In this document: piece by piece, positions 13,771 to 27,700 of the stretch
Numbering within the stretch: the first letter of the stretch is position 1
Layout: every line of letters starts with the position of its first letter
Assembly: GCA_019055375.1 (NCBI GenBank)
Contig: JAHQIW010002287.1
Location: forward strand, 372,001 to 436,000
DNA from: Parelaphostrongylus tenuis
Taxonomy: Eukaryota; Nematoda; Chromadorea; Rhabditida; Metastrongylidae
DNA: 64,000 bases
Direction of reading: 5' to 3'
Notes under the pieces: model-generated
The model's database searches: none
What the model saw: the letters and a program-made list of their open reading frames with translations, nothing else
Told to the model about the DNA's origin: nothing
Made by a program: the position numbers and the translations under genes

Positions 13771-16700
13771 TATGTATATATATAGATGTATCTATGCATG
13801 TATATATAAAGGATAAAAGGATAAAGCTCTCGGCGTTAATCAATCCCTGAGGGATGCGCCATGCATTCGACTTCAATTTTTAACTTCGTTTGAGGTGATT
13901 GAATGCACATCTGGCCTTTACAATGACTCGCAGTGGCCTCCCGCTGAACCGAGTCAGTGCTGCTTATCCTCCCAGACAAGTCTGAGACCTGTCTGGTACC
14001 AATTTACCGACCCCGGAGGGATGGATGGCTTGGTGAGCCATGAGCGCGAGATCGAACCAGTGACCTCGTGTGCGACGCAAGACACCTCTAACCACTGCGC
14101 CACATGCGCTCCTCATATATATATATATATATATATATTTATTTATTTATTTATGCGAATTTTTGGAGGGTGCCGAGTGGCTTTGATGTTGGTTACGGCG
14201 CACATGGAGCCGAGCTCCACACACACTTCTTTCCAGTAGTCAATAACAACGTCCTATGGAACGCCTCAGCAAGGCTATCGTTGAGAGTGCAAGGAGACTC
14301 GCTCAACCAATAGCCTACGCCGTTCAAGAAGAAAACGAAAAACGATTTGAATGCTAGCAATAGTGGAATCCGCACAGTAAAAAAAAACACTGTGACGACG
14401 GATCAAATAAATTGCTGAGAAAGTAAATCTTTGTTACCTCTCCTTTTCCATCCTTTGAGAAGTATTTCAGTTCAGGAACATCAGCTAGTTTGAGATGACA
14501 CGACGAGGCAACTCCGCCGCAGTGTCCTGCTATCCACTCACCCGGCCATGTCATCGTCGTTGTACCTGTGCATTCAGTCTGTCCATAGCCTAAAATGAAG
14601 CAAAAATATCTCATGAGAGCGATGTTGCGTAACTCAGGGAAAGTAAGAATGTCAAGAACTGGCGAATGAAACCACTCGAAATATAATAAAGTGATCTTTG
14701 CTCAAATGGAATATGTGATGGGTTCCGCACAACTAGTGAAGATGGACCGTTCAAGCAATCCAAATAAGTAGTAATCTTTGCCCTCTGGAAGAGCTTGGCT
14801 GATGAATGGGAGTAGCTTTCTTATTCGTAAGCTTGTTCATAAATGCAAAGCGAAAAAGAATCTATTTTATGCTACCTTCCAGTATTGTTGCTCCATATAC
14901 TACCCGGCTCATCTCTATCACTTCTGGCAATATTGGTGCTCCACCAGTCACCATTAATTGAACTTTTCCGCCAAACTGTGCCTGTAAATAAGTTCTAAAG
15001 CATCTTGTATGATAGATCTGCAGCTACCATCCCATCTGTATAGTCAAATAAGGGTTGACATCTCGAAACAGGAAAAATTTCACAACTTTATGATTTACCT
15101 GAAACTTTCTGAATGCTAGCTTGTCCCATATAGTATCAGTAGTCGTAATACCTTTCTTCAATAACGCCAATTTCATGGAATATGCGATATTGTGCACAAT
15201 CCGTGACATGAGGCTTTGGTTCCGAATATTCAGCTGAAATATACGATTTGAAGGTGTTATAAAATTGATTATGACTGGCATTTTCAGTCATAATTGAAGG
15301 TGAACCTGAATAGAATCATAAAACCTATTCAGTAGTCGTGGCACCATTGGAAAAACAGTGGGTTTAAGTGCATTGACGTCGTCTAGGATGTGCTGTAACG
15401 TTGTAGGAGCATTCAATTGATGTAATTTACATCCGGATGAGGAAAGAAAACGAGGACGACGATCACAACGCTTTTTAAACTCACTTGTATATTTCCACTA
15501 TAGTATCCAATCTGAGCACCATGCATAAGCGTCATCCAGTGGGTCACTTGCTCCATCACGTGTGCAAGAGGAAGATAGGAAATGACGCACTGGAAGCCAT
15601 ACATAGTTTGTCTTTGTGTTTTCCAAAATGCTCTGTACATAACATATTCCAGTAGTCGTTCATCGATTAGTATGCACAGAAAGAATGAATTAAAAAAGTA
15701 AGCAATTCAGTGGTAATCTTGTGCTTATTATAAGAACAAAAGTATTGATGCCTTTCGTTCACATTAGGAAAGACCGCCTGATGTTCATTAGAGGCGACAG
15801 AATGAGATTCAACTAATGAAGAGGCAAAGGGTTTTTTCCTTATTGCTAGGATTATGATATTGGTAATCCAGTGGTGTACTCACCGTCTTATTATTGATAA
15901 TGTTAGGAATAAAGTGATTCATTGTCCATAACCAGCCGCTAATATTTGACAGAATATTATAATGAGTGATGATAACGCCTTTTGGAGTACCTGTTGATCC
16001 TGAGGTGTAGCTGAACAAGAACAAAATGATAGTGTCAGAATTCGAAACCTTAGATATTCTTTGGAACGCACCTAATTATATAGGTATCATCTCTCTTCGG
16101 CAGATGCTTAGGTTGTGGATTTTGTGACCCTCGCCTGTAGGCTTCTTGTAAAGAAAGAAGTTCAATTCCTGCTGCATTCATCTAAACTGTTCAGTAATGT
16201 TGAGTGATGTGCAAAACTTCAAACGTCTGACGGTATTCGAGCTCCATTTCACCTTTCAAGAGGTGCGTGATAACCATTGACTGGGCCTATGCTGATACTG
16301 TCTTGCATGCCAAACTCTTGACGGTTGGTTGCTAACAGATCAATGCAATTGTGTGGAAAAATTAGTGATGGCAGAACAGGAGCGTAGGTAGTGGCAATGG
16401 TTAACATGCGCTCTCCGAAAGGGTGAAATACGGGTTCGCACTTCGCCTGATGCCCAAAGTTCTCACATCACCTAACGTTATCGGCCTTTTTTGTAACACC
16501 GTACCTACCACCCTCATAGTGGTTAGATAAAAAAAATTCTAATCATCCAAAATACTTTTGCACATTGAAGTATGCCTTTATTTCGCAAATGATTCAATTA
16601 TTGGATTTGATTCAAAGAATCTAAGCTTTGACATATATGTTAATACTCATGAATACAATTATTCTAGCACGGACTATTTCACATCTATATCCATCACGAG

Positions 16701-17256
16701 TCTCGTAATTGTCTTTTCATTGACATATTTCGAGATTTGCTCTGTGATTAAGAATAAAAATTTTCTCAAATCAACTTTTGATTGTTCGATTTCGCGTAGA
16801 TCATATGATCGCAAAAATTTATGCCTTGCAATTACCAAGCTTTGCGAAACATATATATATATATATATATGCATATATATATATATATTTATATTTATAT
16901 AACACCTGCATCACCTGTCGTCCCGTTGATCGTCGAGTGACTCGAGCGGGGACCAGCAACTCTTCCATTTTTCCCTATCGCGTGCAAGAGTAGCCCAGTG
17001 GGTCCTCCTCGCTCTAGAGATTCGCTGAGCATCATATCTTTCTTCCGTCGCTTTCGTGAAGAAATCGAACCAGCGGGTCATTGGTCTTCCTTTAGAGCGC
17101 TTGACGTCCCGAGGAATTCAGTCGGTAACGGCTTTCGTCCATCGGTTGTCGTTGAAGCGCATCACGTGTCCGGCCCACCTTATTTTCGATATCCTGGCGT
17201 GTAGATCGGCGTCTCTGATTTTCGATCGTTGACGTAGGTCGGAACTTTGGGTCCTT

Positions 17257-17335
<79 letters not shown>

Positions 17336-20300
17336 GAGGGAGAGAGAGAGAGAGACCGCAATGTGGTATTATAATGGTATAGTGGCATAACCGATGAGAC
17401 CGAGTGATATTCAAAGCTTGAACTCTTAGTCAGAAGTCGATTCCGAGTTTCACCCACAGCGAGGACGTGTGCTATCACCATTACCACAGGGCTGCCGCTC
17501 TGCTACCACTCAATTTTCGACCTAAGGTATTGCATCTGCTAGCAACCAACTCGTTAACGGAGTTGGTTTGGGAAGCAAATTTTGGCTTCAAACCCTGCTA
17601 AGCTGACAATTGATATATGTACATTTTCTTAATTTTTCTTCACCACGCCATTTGAGTCATATTGAGCCATGTGTAGCATAATACTGATAAAGTAGCTCAT
17701 GATCCCAGCCCTAGTGTTCATATGCGTTGAATAAGCTATCCATCAAATCTAGAAGCTTTATGCGCCAAGATAAAGTCACCGGGTAGAATGAACTGATTTT
17801 GATCCATGCTAACCGATTTGCTATTATTTATGCGTGGGAAACATTTACTAGAGCTTTAAATAAAACTGATTGTTTCAAAATTTGGAGTTGACTAATGCTT
17901 TAGCTGCTATTTTTTTCATTACTTGAATGTGCTTGACTAATCTAAAATTTTTGGACCAACTAACCTCCGCGGTCGCATTGGCATTATCATGCCAGTCCAT
18001 GAGCACGACTGTCTTTAGAGTTGGCAATAAACTCCTTAGTGAAGTCAAATTTTGCAGCTTCTCCGAAGATTCTGCTATGATCACACTAAAATTTGTGTGG
18101 CTTAGGAACAAAATCGAGAACTGCTGTAATTTGCCTCTAAAATGCGTTGTTCTAATTAACTTGGAACAAGTGCGTTGAGTTTCAATGATAGAAGGGAGGC
18201 ATTCCCTGATAGAGCTCCTCACTTCCGTCCGCGTTTCTGTACTGCTGGCGGATCTTCGATTTTCAGCTCACCGGAAAAATCATTTGATTGCAAAGATTTC
18301 GTTTCGGGGATTTAGTATTTCACACTAGAGCAACAGTTAGCGGTTCAGTACATGGCTTTTGCTCTTTAACACGAATGCCTTTGAATTCATGATAAGTAAA
18401 GCGGGTTACTTAGTCATTCCATGGAGTCGCCATCGAATAGCAGAGTTAAAACGTTGTAGTTGAATCCAATAGTTCAATATTTAATATCTTTATAGGAAGG
18501 TCAAAAGGGGAATTGCAGAGTCCACCATTCAGATAGAAAAATTTACAGGAAATCGAGAACACAATTACAGAACTACCAGTGCATCGCGGCAGCAACTAGT
18601 ATTAAGGGTGCAATGGAAAACACCATCATGTCGTTTTCCACGAGAACCTTTTCACTCAACTACTTTGGTGCTTCAAGTACGGAAACCTAACTGAAAAAGT
18701 TTAGAAAATGCATTCCACGAGATCTGTAAAATTAGACCATCAATCTTGCACATGAGCAGAACTTATATCAGGCAGACGACAATTCACAGCTTCCAATCTA
18801 AGCTTTAAACGCTCTTTACACCCAAATGAGCTAATCGCTCATTTGATGGCTTTGTGGCTACAAACATTTGTTCTGTGAACGCCTGCACGAATTATATGAT
18901 TTGCAAATCAACTGGAAAGAAATTTAGAAAAACAGAGTACAGCAATTGCTCAGAAGTTTGAAGGTGGCTTAATCCTTGATATCTGCAATGTAGAATTGCA
19001 AATAGTTCTCAGAACACAATAATGCTGAGTGGTGTGCAAAAACATTTGAGTCAGCTGGGATTCAAACCCAGATTCACCCTATCCGAGGGTCCCATGGGTC
19101 TAGGCTCGAATCCCAGCTGACGCAAATGCTTTTGCACATCACTCTATATAATTTGGTTTATTGCAACATCATACCACCGCATTAGGCGGTTAAATAAAAT
19201 GAATTCTGAGTTTTCAGAACTTCACCTGATTTCTGCTTGTGAGATAATGAAGGGGATGACATCAACACCGAGGGTGTCATAAAGGGGTACGATAATAATC
19301 GACTGCAACACACATGCCAGAGCTGAGATCAGCCATTCGGCGCGATTCTTTGCGTAGATGCCAATTCGCTCTCCTTAAAAAGCCAAACTGTATTGTCACA
19401 GATGGTAGACAGAAACCTTATCGCTACATTTCCCACGAGGCCATAATCTTGGACGAGAAGTTGAAGTATCGTATATCTTTATAGTTGCATGAACAGCACA
19501 AGACCCAACGGAAATTCAACGTTGTGCGGAAATTTACTGTCTCTTCTTTTAAGCTGAAGTAAATACGTTTGTAGTTCCAATTACAACTGAAAATTTATAA
19601 CGAATACTATAAGTTTCTGCTATCGACTGCTTTTTTTACAGACCCGCTCAAAATGATTTAATCTGATAAGGTTTGTGACTTATTTTGAGCCATAGGTCTA
19701 GTGCTATATAGGCGCCTATTTCGTCCTATTGGGACTCATCAGTAGCACCCTCCCTCGGTTCCGTCGATCCCTTGAGGTTAAATAATTCTCTAAAGGAATC
19801 GGCGCCGAGTAAAAACTAATCACCCAAAGTCGGATGATGGTCTTACCTGACTTTGTGGTGACCGGCAGTCGAGCTTACGGCTTTTAAAATGAACTATACT
19901 TCTGCTATCGACTGCTTTTTTTACAGACCCGCTCAAAATGATTTAATCTGATAAGGATATGACTTATTTTGAGCCATAAAAAAAATATGGCTCAAAATAA
20001 GTCATATATGTCATATATGACTTAAAATAGTCATATATGACATATGACTATGATATGTCATATATGACTGTATAGTCATATATGGCTCAAAATAAGTCAT
20101 ATCCTTATCAGATTAAATCATTTTGAGCGGGTCTGTAAAAAAAGCAGTCGATAACAGAAGTATAGTTCATTTTAAAAGCCGTAAGCTCGACTGCCGGTCA
20201 CCACAAAGTCAGGTAAGACCATCATCCGACTTTGGGTGATTAGTTTTTACTCGGCGCCGATTCCTTTAGAGGATTATTTAACCTCAAGGGATCGACGGAA

Positions 20301-21681
20301 CCGAGGGAGGGTGCTACTGATGAGTCCCAATAGGACGAAATAGGCGCCTATATAGCACTAGACCTATGGCTCAAAATAAGTCATATCCTTATCAGAATAC
20401 TATAAGCATTGAAATTCCGTATCATGCAAAAAATGAAGTGATATAGTCTTTGAAGTTCACACGTAGTTTGATCCGCTTACATCTAGAGCTTTTCGGTTTA
20501 GCTCAGCATTTGTCGCATCATTTCTGCAAAACTTATCCCCTCTACCCTTTCAGGAGATCCTTGTTTTGAAGCGTTATAACCAATTGGCGTTTCACATTGA
20601 AGCTGCCGTTAATGATCTTCGCCACATTTGCAGTGGCTAAGATGCTTTCTGATCTCAGACTCAAGTGTAATTCATATAGAGGCAGAATGTGGATCTACAC
20701 GTTTGGCACAAAACTTTGAGTGGCTAATGGCTTCCTAGAGAATCTACGGCAAAGTGTTACCTGGCCTAACTAAGAGAAAATCATAAACAAATAAAGAAAT
20801 CTTAATTCACCTGGTTTCAAATTGAAAACACCGACAAGTGCTGAAGCTAAGTGAGAAGACTGCTTCAATACGTCCGTATATTTCATGAAGTAATATTGTC
20901 CATCAGCCCCACGAGTCCCCAGACAAGGACCATCATCACTTTCCTGAGATTTGAACGGTAACAAGAGGAATAAAATAGTGTTAATCGCTCGGTGTCATTT
21001 GGCACCGGTACTTTGCAATTTTCATATTCACTGTTTCTTCATCAAACGGAACTTTGCTCATGATTTTCACATTGTCTCTCTTTCAAGTGTCAAACGATTC
21101 CCTCTTAAAGCCTTTGCTGAAATATGAGAGTGGCTTTTTATTTCACGTGACGTAAAGTAGATAAATAAATAACTAAATGCGTATATATACGCATATAAAA
21201 AATCTACATGTATTATAAATATTCATACACTCAAATTTCTAGAATTTACTGCATTTTTCGCAGTGTTATTATGTTTCACATACACTTAATAGAACTGAGT
21301 GGTGAGCAAAAACACGGCCTCAGGCGAGAATCGAACCCGCGTTTTATCCCATCCGGGACACATGCGCTCACTCTGTTCTCTTAGGTGCATGTGAAACATA
21401 ATAGCACTGCGAAAAATACAGTCAATACTAGAAATTTCAAGTACTAGTTAGTGCAATGGCTTTTAGCTCAACTGGGTTTATAAAGCGAAATCGCATACCC
21501 GACCAAACCTGTTAAAGGTTGGTGACTGATAGCTAGCATAGAGATGTTGAAAAATGAGTGGTGGCCCAGATGTGCCTCGGTGGTGTAGTGGTAGAACACG
21601 CGTCCTCGGATAGGGTGAAACGCGAGTTCGATTCCCTTCCGAGGCCATGTTTTTGCTCATCACTCAAGTTTCTTAGGTATG

Positions 21682-21737
<56 letters not shown>

Positions 21738-24700
21738 GTGTCCTACGTATTAATTGCACATTGATATGCACATATATGAATATAAACTCGCTGCTTCGGT
21801 GATAAATCATCATTGTTGTGCGTGTTCACATGTGGCACATAAGACAAACTGTTCTGGGTTCTTTCTATTACCGCGCAAAAGTTTTACTAAGGATCCTCTT
21901 CTGCGCGCTAAAAGAAAGAACTTGTATTCTACATAAGCGTATTGTTTGCAGGACACAGCTTCTTTCCTTGGATTATAAGTAACCATTCGATATCACAGAT
22001 TGAGGTAATTCCAATAATGTGCTTGTTTTGTGTAAAAAGCCGTTTTACTAAAGTAGAAGAGAAAGTAATCTTAGCTCCAAACACGTCACAGATCGTTTGT
22101 CGTCTAGAGTCTTTGAAAGGCTATGGATCGCCAACATGATTCCATGTGAAGTAAGATTATCATCATCGAATTTAGAAGTTTCTTTTGCTTTGATATCTGA
22201 CGAGAACATATGATTTTGATACACAGACAATTAACAGTGATTGGCTGAAAGATGCTGAAAGATGATGAGACGTCTGCTTTGTGCCTCACAGGAATCCTTA
22301 ATGTCGTAAATCGAAGAACGTCAGGCTTGGGTAATCAAACCTCTATATACAATAGCATAGCACAACAACATAACGATATAATGGATAACCTATAAGTTAG
22401 ATAAGCAACACACGGCCAGAGGTGAAACAGTGTAGATAAGCAGTTATATGATCGTTGGGAACAGGATTATGAACTGTATCTGGAAAAATTGATGAGGTGC
22501 GAACTTTTGGATTGCATATGTGAAGTACGACCTTTGAAACACGCTAGCAATTCTAGGAAGGTATGGTGGCATGATACGACGTGCGAATGTGGTATAGACC
22601 TCCACAATACTGAACAGCTTGAGAATTGGGCATTTATAAGGCACATAACAGATAATGATTACTGTGCAACGAGTGAGTGGACTCAGTTAACAATTTGGCT
22701 TATGCTGACCAATGGAAAGGTGAGAAGAGAAGAAGTAAGAGAACAAGGCGACGTGATTGGACAATGACGGTTTCGACATGTCATTAGTAGACAAACGAGC
22801 TGCTGTGAGAGTAAGTTTTTGTTCGATCATCCTGCACAGGTGTTAGCTGATAATTAGCTAGCAAACACGATAAGGTGGTTAGCTGCAAGGCGAAAATGTC
22901 GCCCATTCTTCAGCAGAAGACAACACGGGTAATGTGACTTACTGCTTGATTATGCTGCTGATCTACAAGCAAATCATCAAACATTCAGTGATATATGTTG
23001 AGATCAAGCACAGATGATGAAGAAAAATAGCAGTTATCCAGGGAGAGGGACGAGGAGGAATACCTGTTATAGATTTTCTCTACGCTTTCACATGCCTTTC
23101 GCGCTTAGGCTTAGGCTGCTTGAGCTTGGACTCAAATTTAGTAGCAGGTTCATTATCTGACAAAATAAAATGGAAGTGGAAATCTTAGTTTTAGAACAAT
23201 GGAGGTTTGTTTCATATTTTAACTCAGAAATCTAGAAATCCCCACGAAACGGAGAGAATAAAATTTCAAATAAATAACAAAATCCGTTCAATTACGCGCG
23301 ACGTAGGTGATACACAATTCTGATTCCTACTTCAGTGTTGTAAAAGTTTTTTCAATCTTTTTTTTTCTAAAATCTCCGCGATTTACACTGTCGGAATATT
23401 ATTAGCAGTCTTAGAGAAGAGCTTTGTACTGTGAAACTACGCGTGTTAAGGCGCAACGGATGGGAAGCACAGTCTTATTTTCTTGTTACAACGCTGTAGA
23501 AGCGTTTTTTAGAAAAGAAGTACATTTATAATCCAAAGATTTACGATATTTGGTGGTTAACAGTATTTTAAGGAGAAAGTTCCGTCCAGCAAAATGCAAG
23601 CGCGTTAATAACCTAAGCGCGACGTATGTGAAACATGACTCTATTTTTGCCCTACAGCTCTATAGAAAGGCCTTTTCGAAAACAAATACATTTTTGAACA
23701 TTTCGAAAATTATGCTTTTGATCAAAGTAGTGTTTTAGGGGAGAGTGTTCACGAGTAAAAGTGGTCGTTCCAAATATTTATGCGCAAAATCAAAAAGGAA
23801 CCCTTCTCTAAGTAGATTACCTTACCGGGCGATGAAGTGGTTGCTCCACATTGCATAGTTCATTTCCCATGAAAAAGCGCTTTCGGCATAAGTCATGAGA
23901 ATTATCAAGCAAAGAATCAATAGTGAAGAATAATTTAAAGAACATGACCCCTTTACCTTTATCCCTCTGTTGAATGCATCCCATAACGTTTTTACTTCCG
24001 GATAAATGCTGTCAATATAGTTTTGATCGTCTGATAGAAGTCCGCATTTATAAACACCTGGCTCTCCCTGGAAAAGACAAGAGCGTAGAATGCTTTAAAA
24101 CAAATGGCATAATTTGCAGCGATTACGCTCTTCAAAAAGGGGAATTTTTTAGATTTTTTTCCATTACTATTCTGCTCATGACCTTCAATGCCATGACAAT
24201 TTGAAAACTTGAATTGGAAGAACTTTTATAACACGAAGTTGAGAAACGCAAGCTTTCATCACTCTTCACACCTGTGCTTATGCCGTTCTTCAGTAGCAGA
24301 GTATTTTTTCTATCCTGAGACATTCTCAAGAAAATTACAACAGTTTCTGGGCAATGATTGATAATTTAGAAATCATTCTTGATTTGACACGCTAACGAAA
24401 TATGCTCATTCAATCATATACTCACATAACGAATGTTGTGATCATGTATATTATTATATTACTAGTGTTATGATATATGTATATTAAAGGTTGTTTGGTG
24501 ATACCAAACTGTTTATCACCACGCCAAGTTGGTTCCACCCCGTTGTTCGGCGTAGCCCATAAAAAGGATTTGAACGTTGTGTTCTTGCCCGATACAAGAC
24601 ACAAGTTGGCAGAAGACCAATCGATTACAGACTAAAGTTCAGCCAGTAGATCCGGAAGTGCAACGAGCCACTTCATAGGGCAGAAGCCGCCACAACTTGG

Positions 24701-27700
24701 AAATCCAACACGTGACAGCACAAAGGTCATTGCGCCGCTGAGAACAATCCAAACATTCTGGACATCGATCGGATCACTCCCCGAGACAATCCACGGACCA
24801 CACAAGCAAAAACCACTGAACCTCCACCACACGAAATAAGTATAGAAGGAACTTGAACTTGAATGAATAAACCAATTTCTCTCGCGGATTAGTTGTTCTG
24901 AGTCGTTGCGGTCAAGGTAGTAGAAGTTATTGAGTTCAGTGTGTTAGAATTGGTGCAGTTGATATACCAATGTGTGGTGTTTCGGTTGCTGAATCACATC
25001 AGCTGTGACAGTGTGGTATGTCGGCAGTCGACTTGTACTGTATGTTGTGCCCAGATGTCCCAATCAATTCGGTTATCTGCCACGCAGGATTTATTTGAGG
25101 ACGGCGCCATTTTCGTTGGCGGGCGGCTCAGACGGCTGCGAAAAGAGCCGCCAGTATGCGCTCCACGGAAATGTGGTAGTTCTTTAAAGAAAAATAAACT
25201 TTTCTCGTCAGCATGTGGGATTTCTGTGTTATTGGATTGTGAGATATGACAGAACAGACCTCAGTAGACTTATTTTTATTGGAAATAACGCAATTGCTCC
25301 ATTAATAATCCAAACTTTTAGAGCAAAAGAGCAAGCATTCATGAAAAGACTGCTTTTGGAAACTTATCGAACATTTCTACGATATTTTATTCATATATAC
25401 CTAAAATTCAATCAAATTCATCTTCTATTCCCTTCATCTTCCCCAATACCTTTTGAATGAAGTGCATAAAATTAATCATAGTGTCTCAAATTTGGAAAAC
25501 AATGAGTATTCGTCAAAAATAGTGCTGCTTGTCGCATGCGATCCCACTTCATCGATAATTCCTGATATTTTTTGATTATTAGTGCAGTTCAGATTCTCAT
25601 TTAGTCAGTTCAATGCATAATTTTGTTCAAACTCTCTAGTCATAGCTATGGTGTGCAAAGAAGAGATGGATGTATAGCGGTTCTTTCCTAGTCCTTCCAC
25701 CCTGTTTGAATCCTTTGGCAGATACGTATAAAATGCTTTAGTAGTCATTTGTTAGCTAAATCAAGTGAATTCAAACGATGTATTCTGTTCCTTGCCAATC
25801 TCATCAACCACTCTATCTCACTTTCATCGATCTAAAGAAAGCCTTCGATTCAGAGGAAACCGGAGCGGTTATAGAGGCTCTAGGTGACCAAGGCCTTCCT
25901 ACTTGGTGCATAACGATCCTTCGTGAGTTATAAAAAGATTTCACAATCTAAATTTTGCCATTCTATAGCGATATCACCATTGATGTAAGAAGAGGGGTCT
26001 GACAAGGCGATACAATTTCTCCAAAATTATTAACTGCCACCCTCCAAAACGTCTTGAGAACATTAGAATGGGAAGAAATGGGAGTGAAAATTGACGGTTG
26101 ACAATTGAATCATCTTCGCTTCGCTGATGCTATCGTCCTCATAATACCAAACATGAACCAAGCGGAACGAATGTTGACCGATTTCGTGAACGCGTGTGGA
26201 AATATTGGTTTTCAACTAAATCTAACAAAATTAATGTTCATGAGGAACGGACGGGTTTTAAACGCTCCATTCACGCTCAACGGAACAAAAATCTTTGGAT
26301 GCTCCAGTTACCTTAAATGGCCTGTTTTCTTCGCTGTGACAGTCGAAAAACTACACTTTGCTTCACATTCAAGCATTTTTCGCTGAAGCTTTTTTCATAA
26401 ACAGTCGATAATTGCTTCAGATAGGAAAATTTGAAAAATTTTAACGGTGCACTTGATTTGATGCACTTCTCAGAGTGTTGTAACGCGGTCAAAAGAGAAT
26501 TCGATTTTGCAATTTGGATAAAAGTGTGCGCGTCCTGTTTTCCGCACTTCTTAGGGAAAAACGCGTTTCCAGAATTTTGTCGAGGTTATCAGTAACCATT
26601 CGATAGTTCGAATACTGGAAATCTTAATGGTATATTTCATTCTTGAAATGGTTCCTTAATGCGCTCTAACATTGAAAAACAAAATTTGGCTTTCACACTC
26701 GAACATTTCTCACTCAGCTTTTCCGGTGGACTTCTAATAATTTTTCGATAGCTCAAATCTCGATGTTTTCGATTTAAATGTGAACTTTGTTTTTGAGAAG
26801 AATTTTTTATTGTACTACAGCAGCCGGAAAAAGAACGTTTTGCAGTAAGTTGATGTGTTGCTAAAGGCACGGTGGCTTGAGGCGAATTTCGCGAATTCCC
26901 ATCCTTTAGAGTGCGAAACCCAATCTTCTTTCGACCATTACAGCTCAATAAGAAGTCCTCTCTAAAAGTAAACTACGTTCATGAAATGGGTGAGATTTGC
27001 ACTAATGAATGATTGTTAGTTGTTCATGGAAAAACTTCATCCAGTGTTACAGCGCAAAAAATATGCCATTTGAGAAACGAAATATACCATTAAAGTTCAC
27101 TCGATTTCAACTATCGAACAAATACTATTACTCTAGTGGAATAGGTCTATTGTAGGAAAACTAAAGGCTCAGCGCAATACTCGAAATGCGGTTGCATGCA
27201 GCAGAAAATATTTCCAAAAGTGGGGATTTCCAAGACAGTTAAGCGTTGTTCTCTTTATGAATACCTTCAAAAAAGCTTTTTAAGCGATAATTTGTGCTAT
27301 TTTTAGCATAAAAGTTTATAAGAATTAAAATTCAACTATATAATTCCAAAAAATCCGCTTTCAATCAGAAGGATTGTATTGCGATTGCAAAACGTCATCT
27401 TTTACTTCTCATTAGAACGTAGTGGGCTTATTTATAATAAGAAGCATAGTGTTAAAGTCAGAATTTCTCTAGCTATCTATTGACTACAGGAGCATCAAGA
27501 ATATATAAGAAAATGCCCAACAACATCTGGGAATCTAACCATTTTTGCAAGTATATGGCTTTTTCATCTGAAAAAAACAAGATTTTGGGCTGCATTAGCG
27601 TTAATCCTGCCAAAGTCATTCATACAGGAGTCTTATCAGATTGGATAATTTGGAAAAAAGACAGTTACATCAAATTTACATTGCTTTTGAGAGAAGTGAG

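Larger units (their letters stand above)
19616..20400. mobile_element. Palindromic pair of 285-bp hammerhead-ribozyme elements
   Basis: Left arm (minus orientation, 19616-19990) and right arm (plus orientation, about 20081-20400) are inverted copies around a spacer rich in TCATATATGAC motifs. Within each arm the terminal segment is repeated directly 285 bp away (TATCGACTGC at 19621 and 19906; TATGGCTC at 20081 and 20365), so each arm is a partial dimer of a 285-bp unit carrying one hammerhead. No coding potential. Located in ACSL intron 3. Confidence 0.8.

Noticed and set aside
13578..13850. ORFs rich in Tyr-Ile repeats
   Set aside because: Translation of the AT microsatellite.
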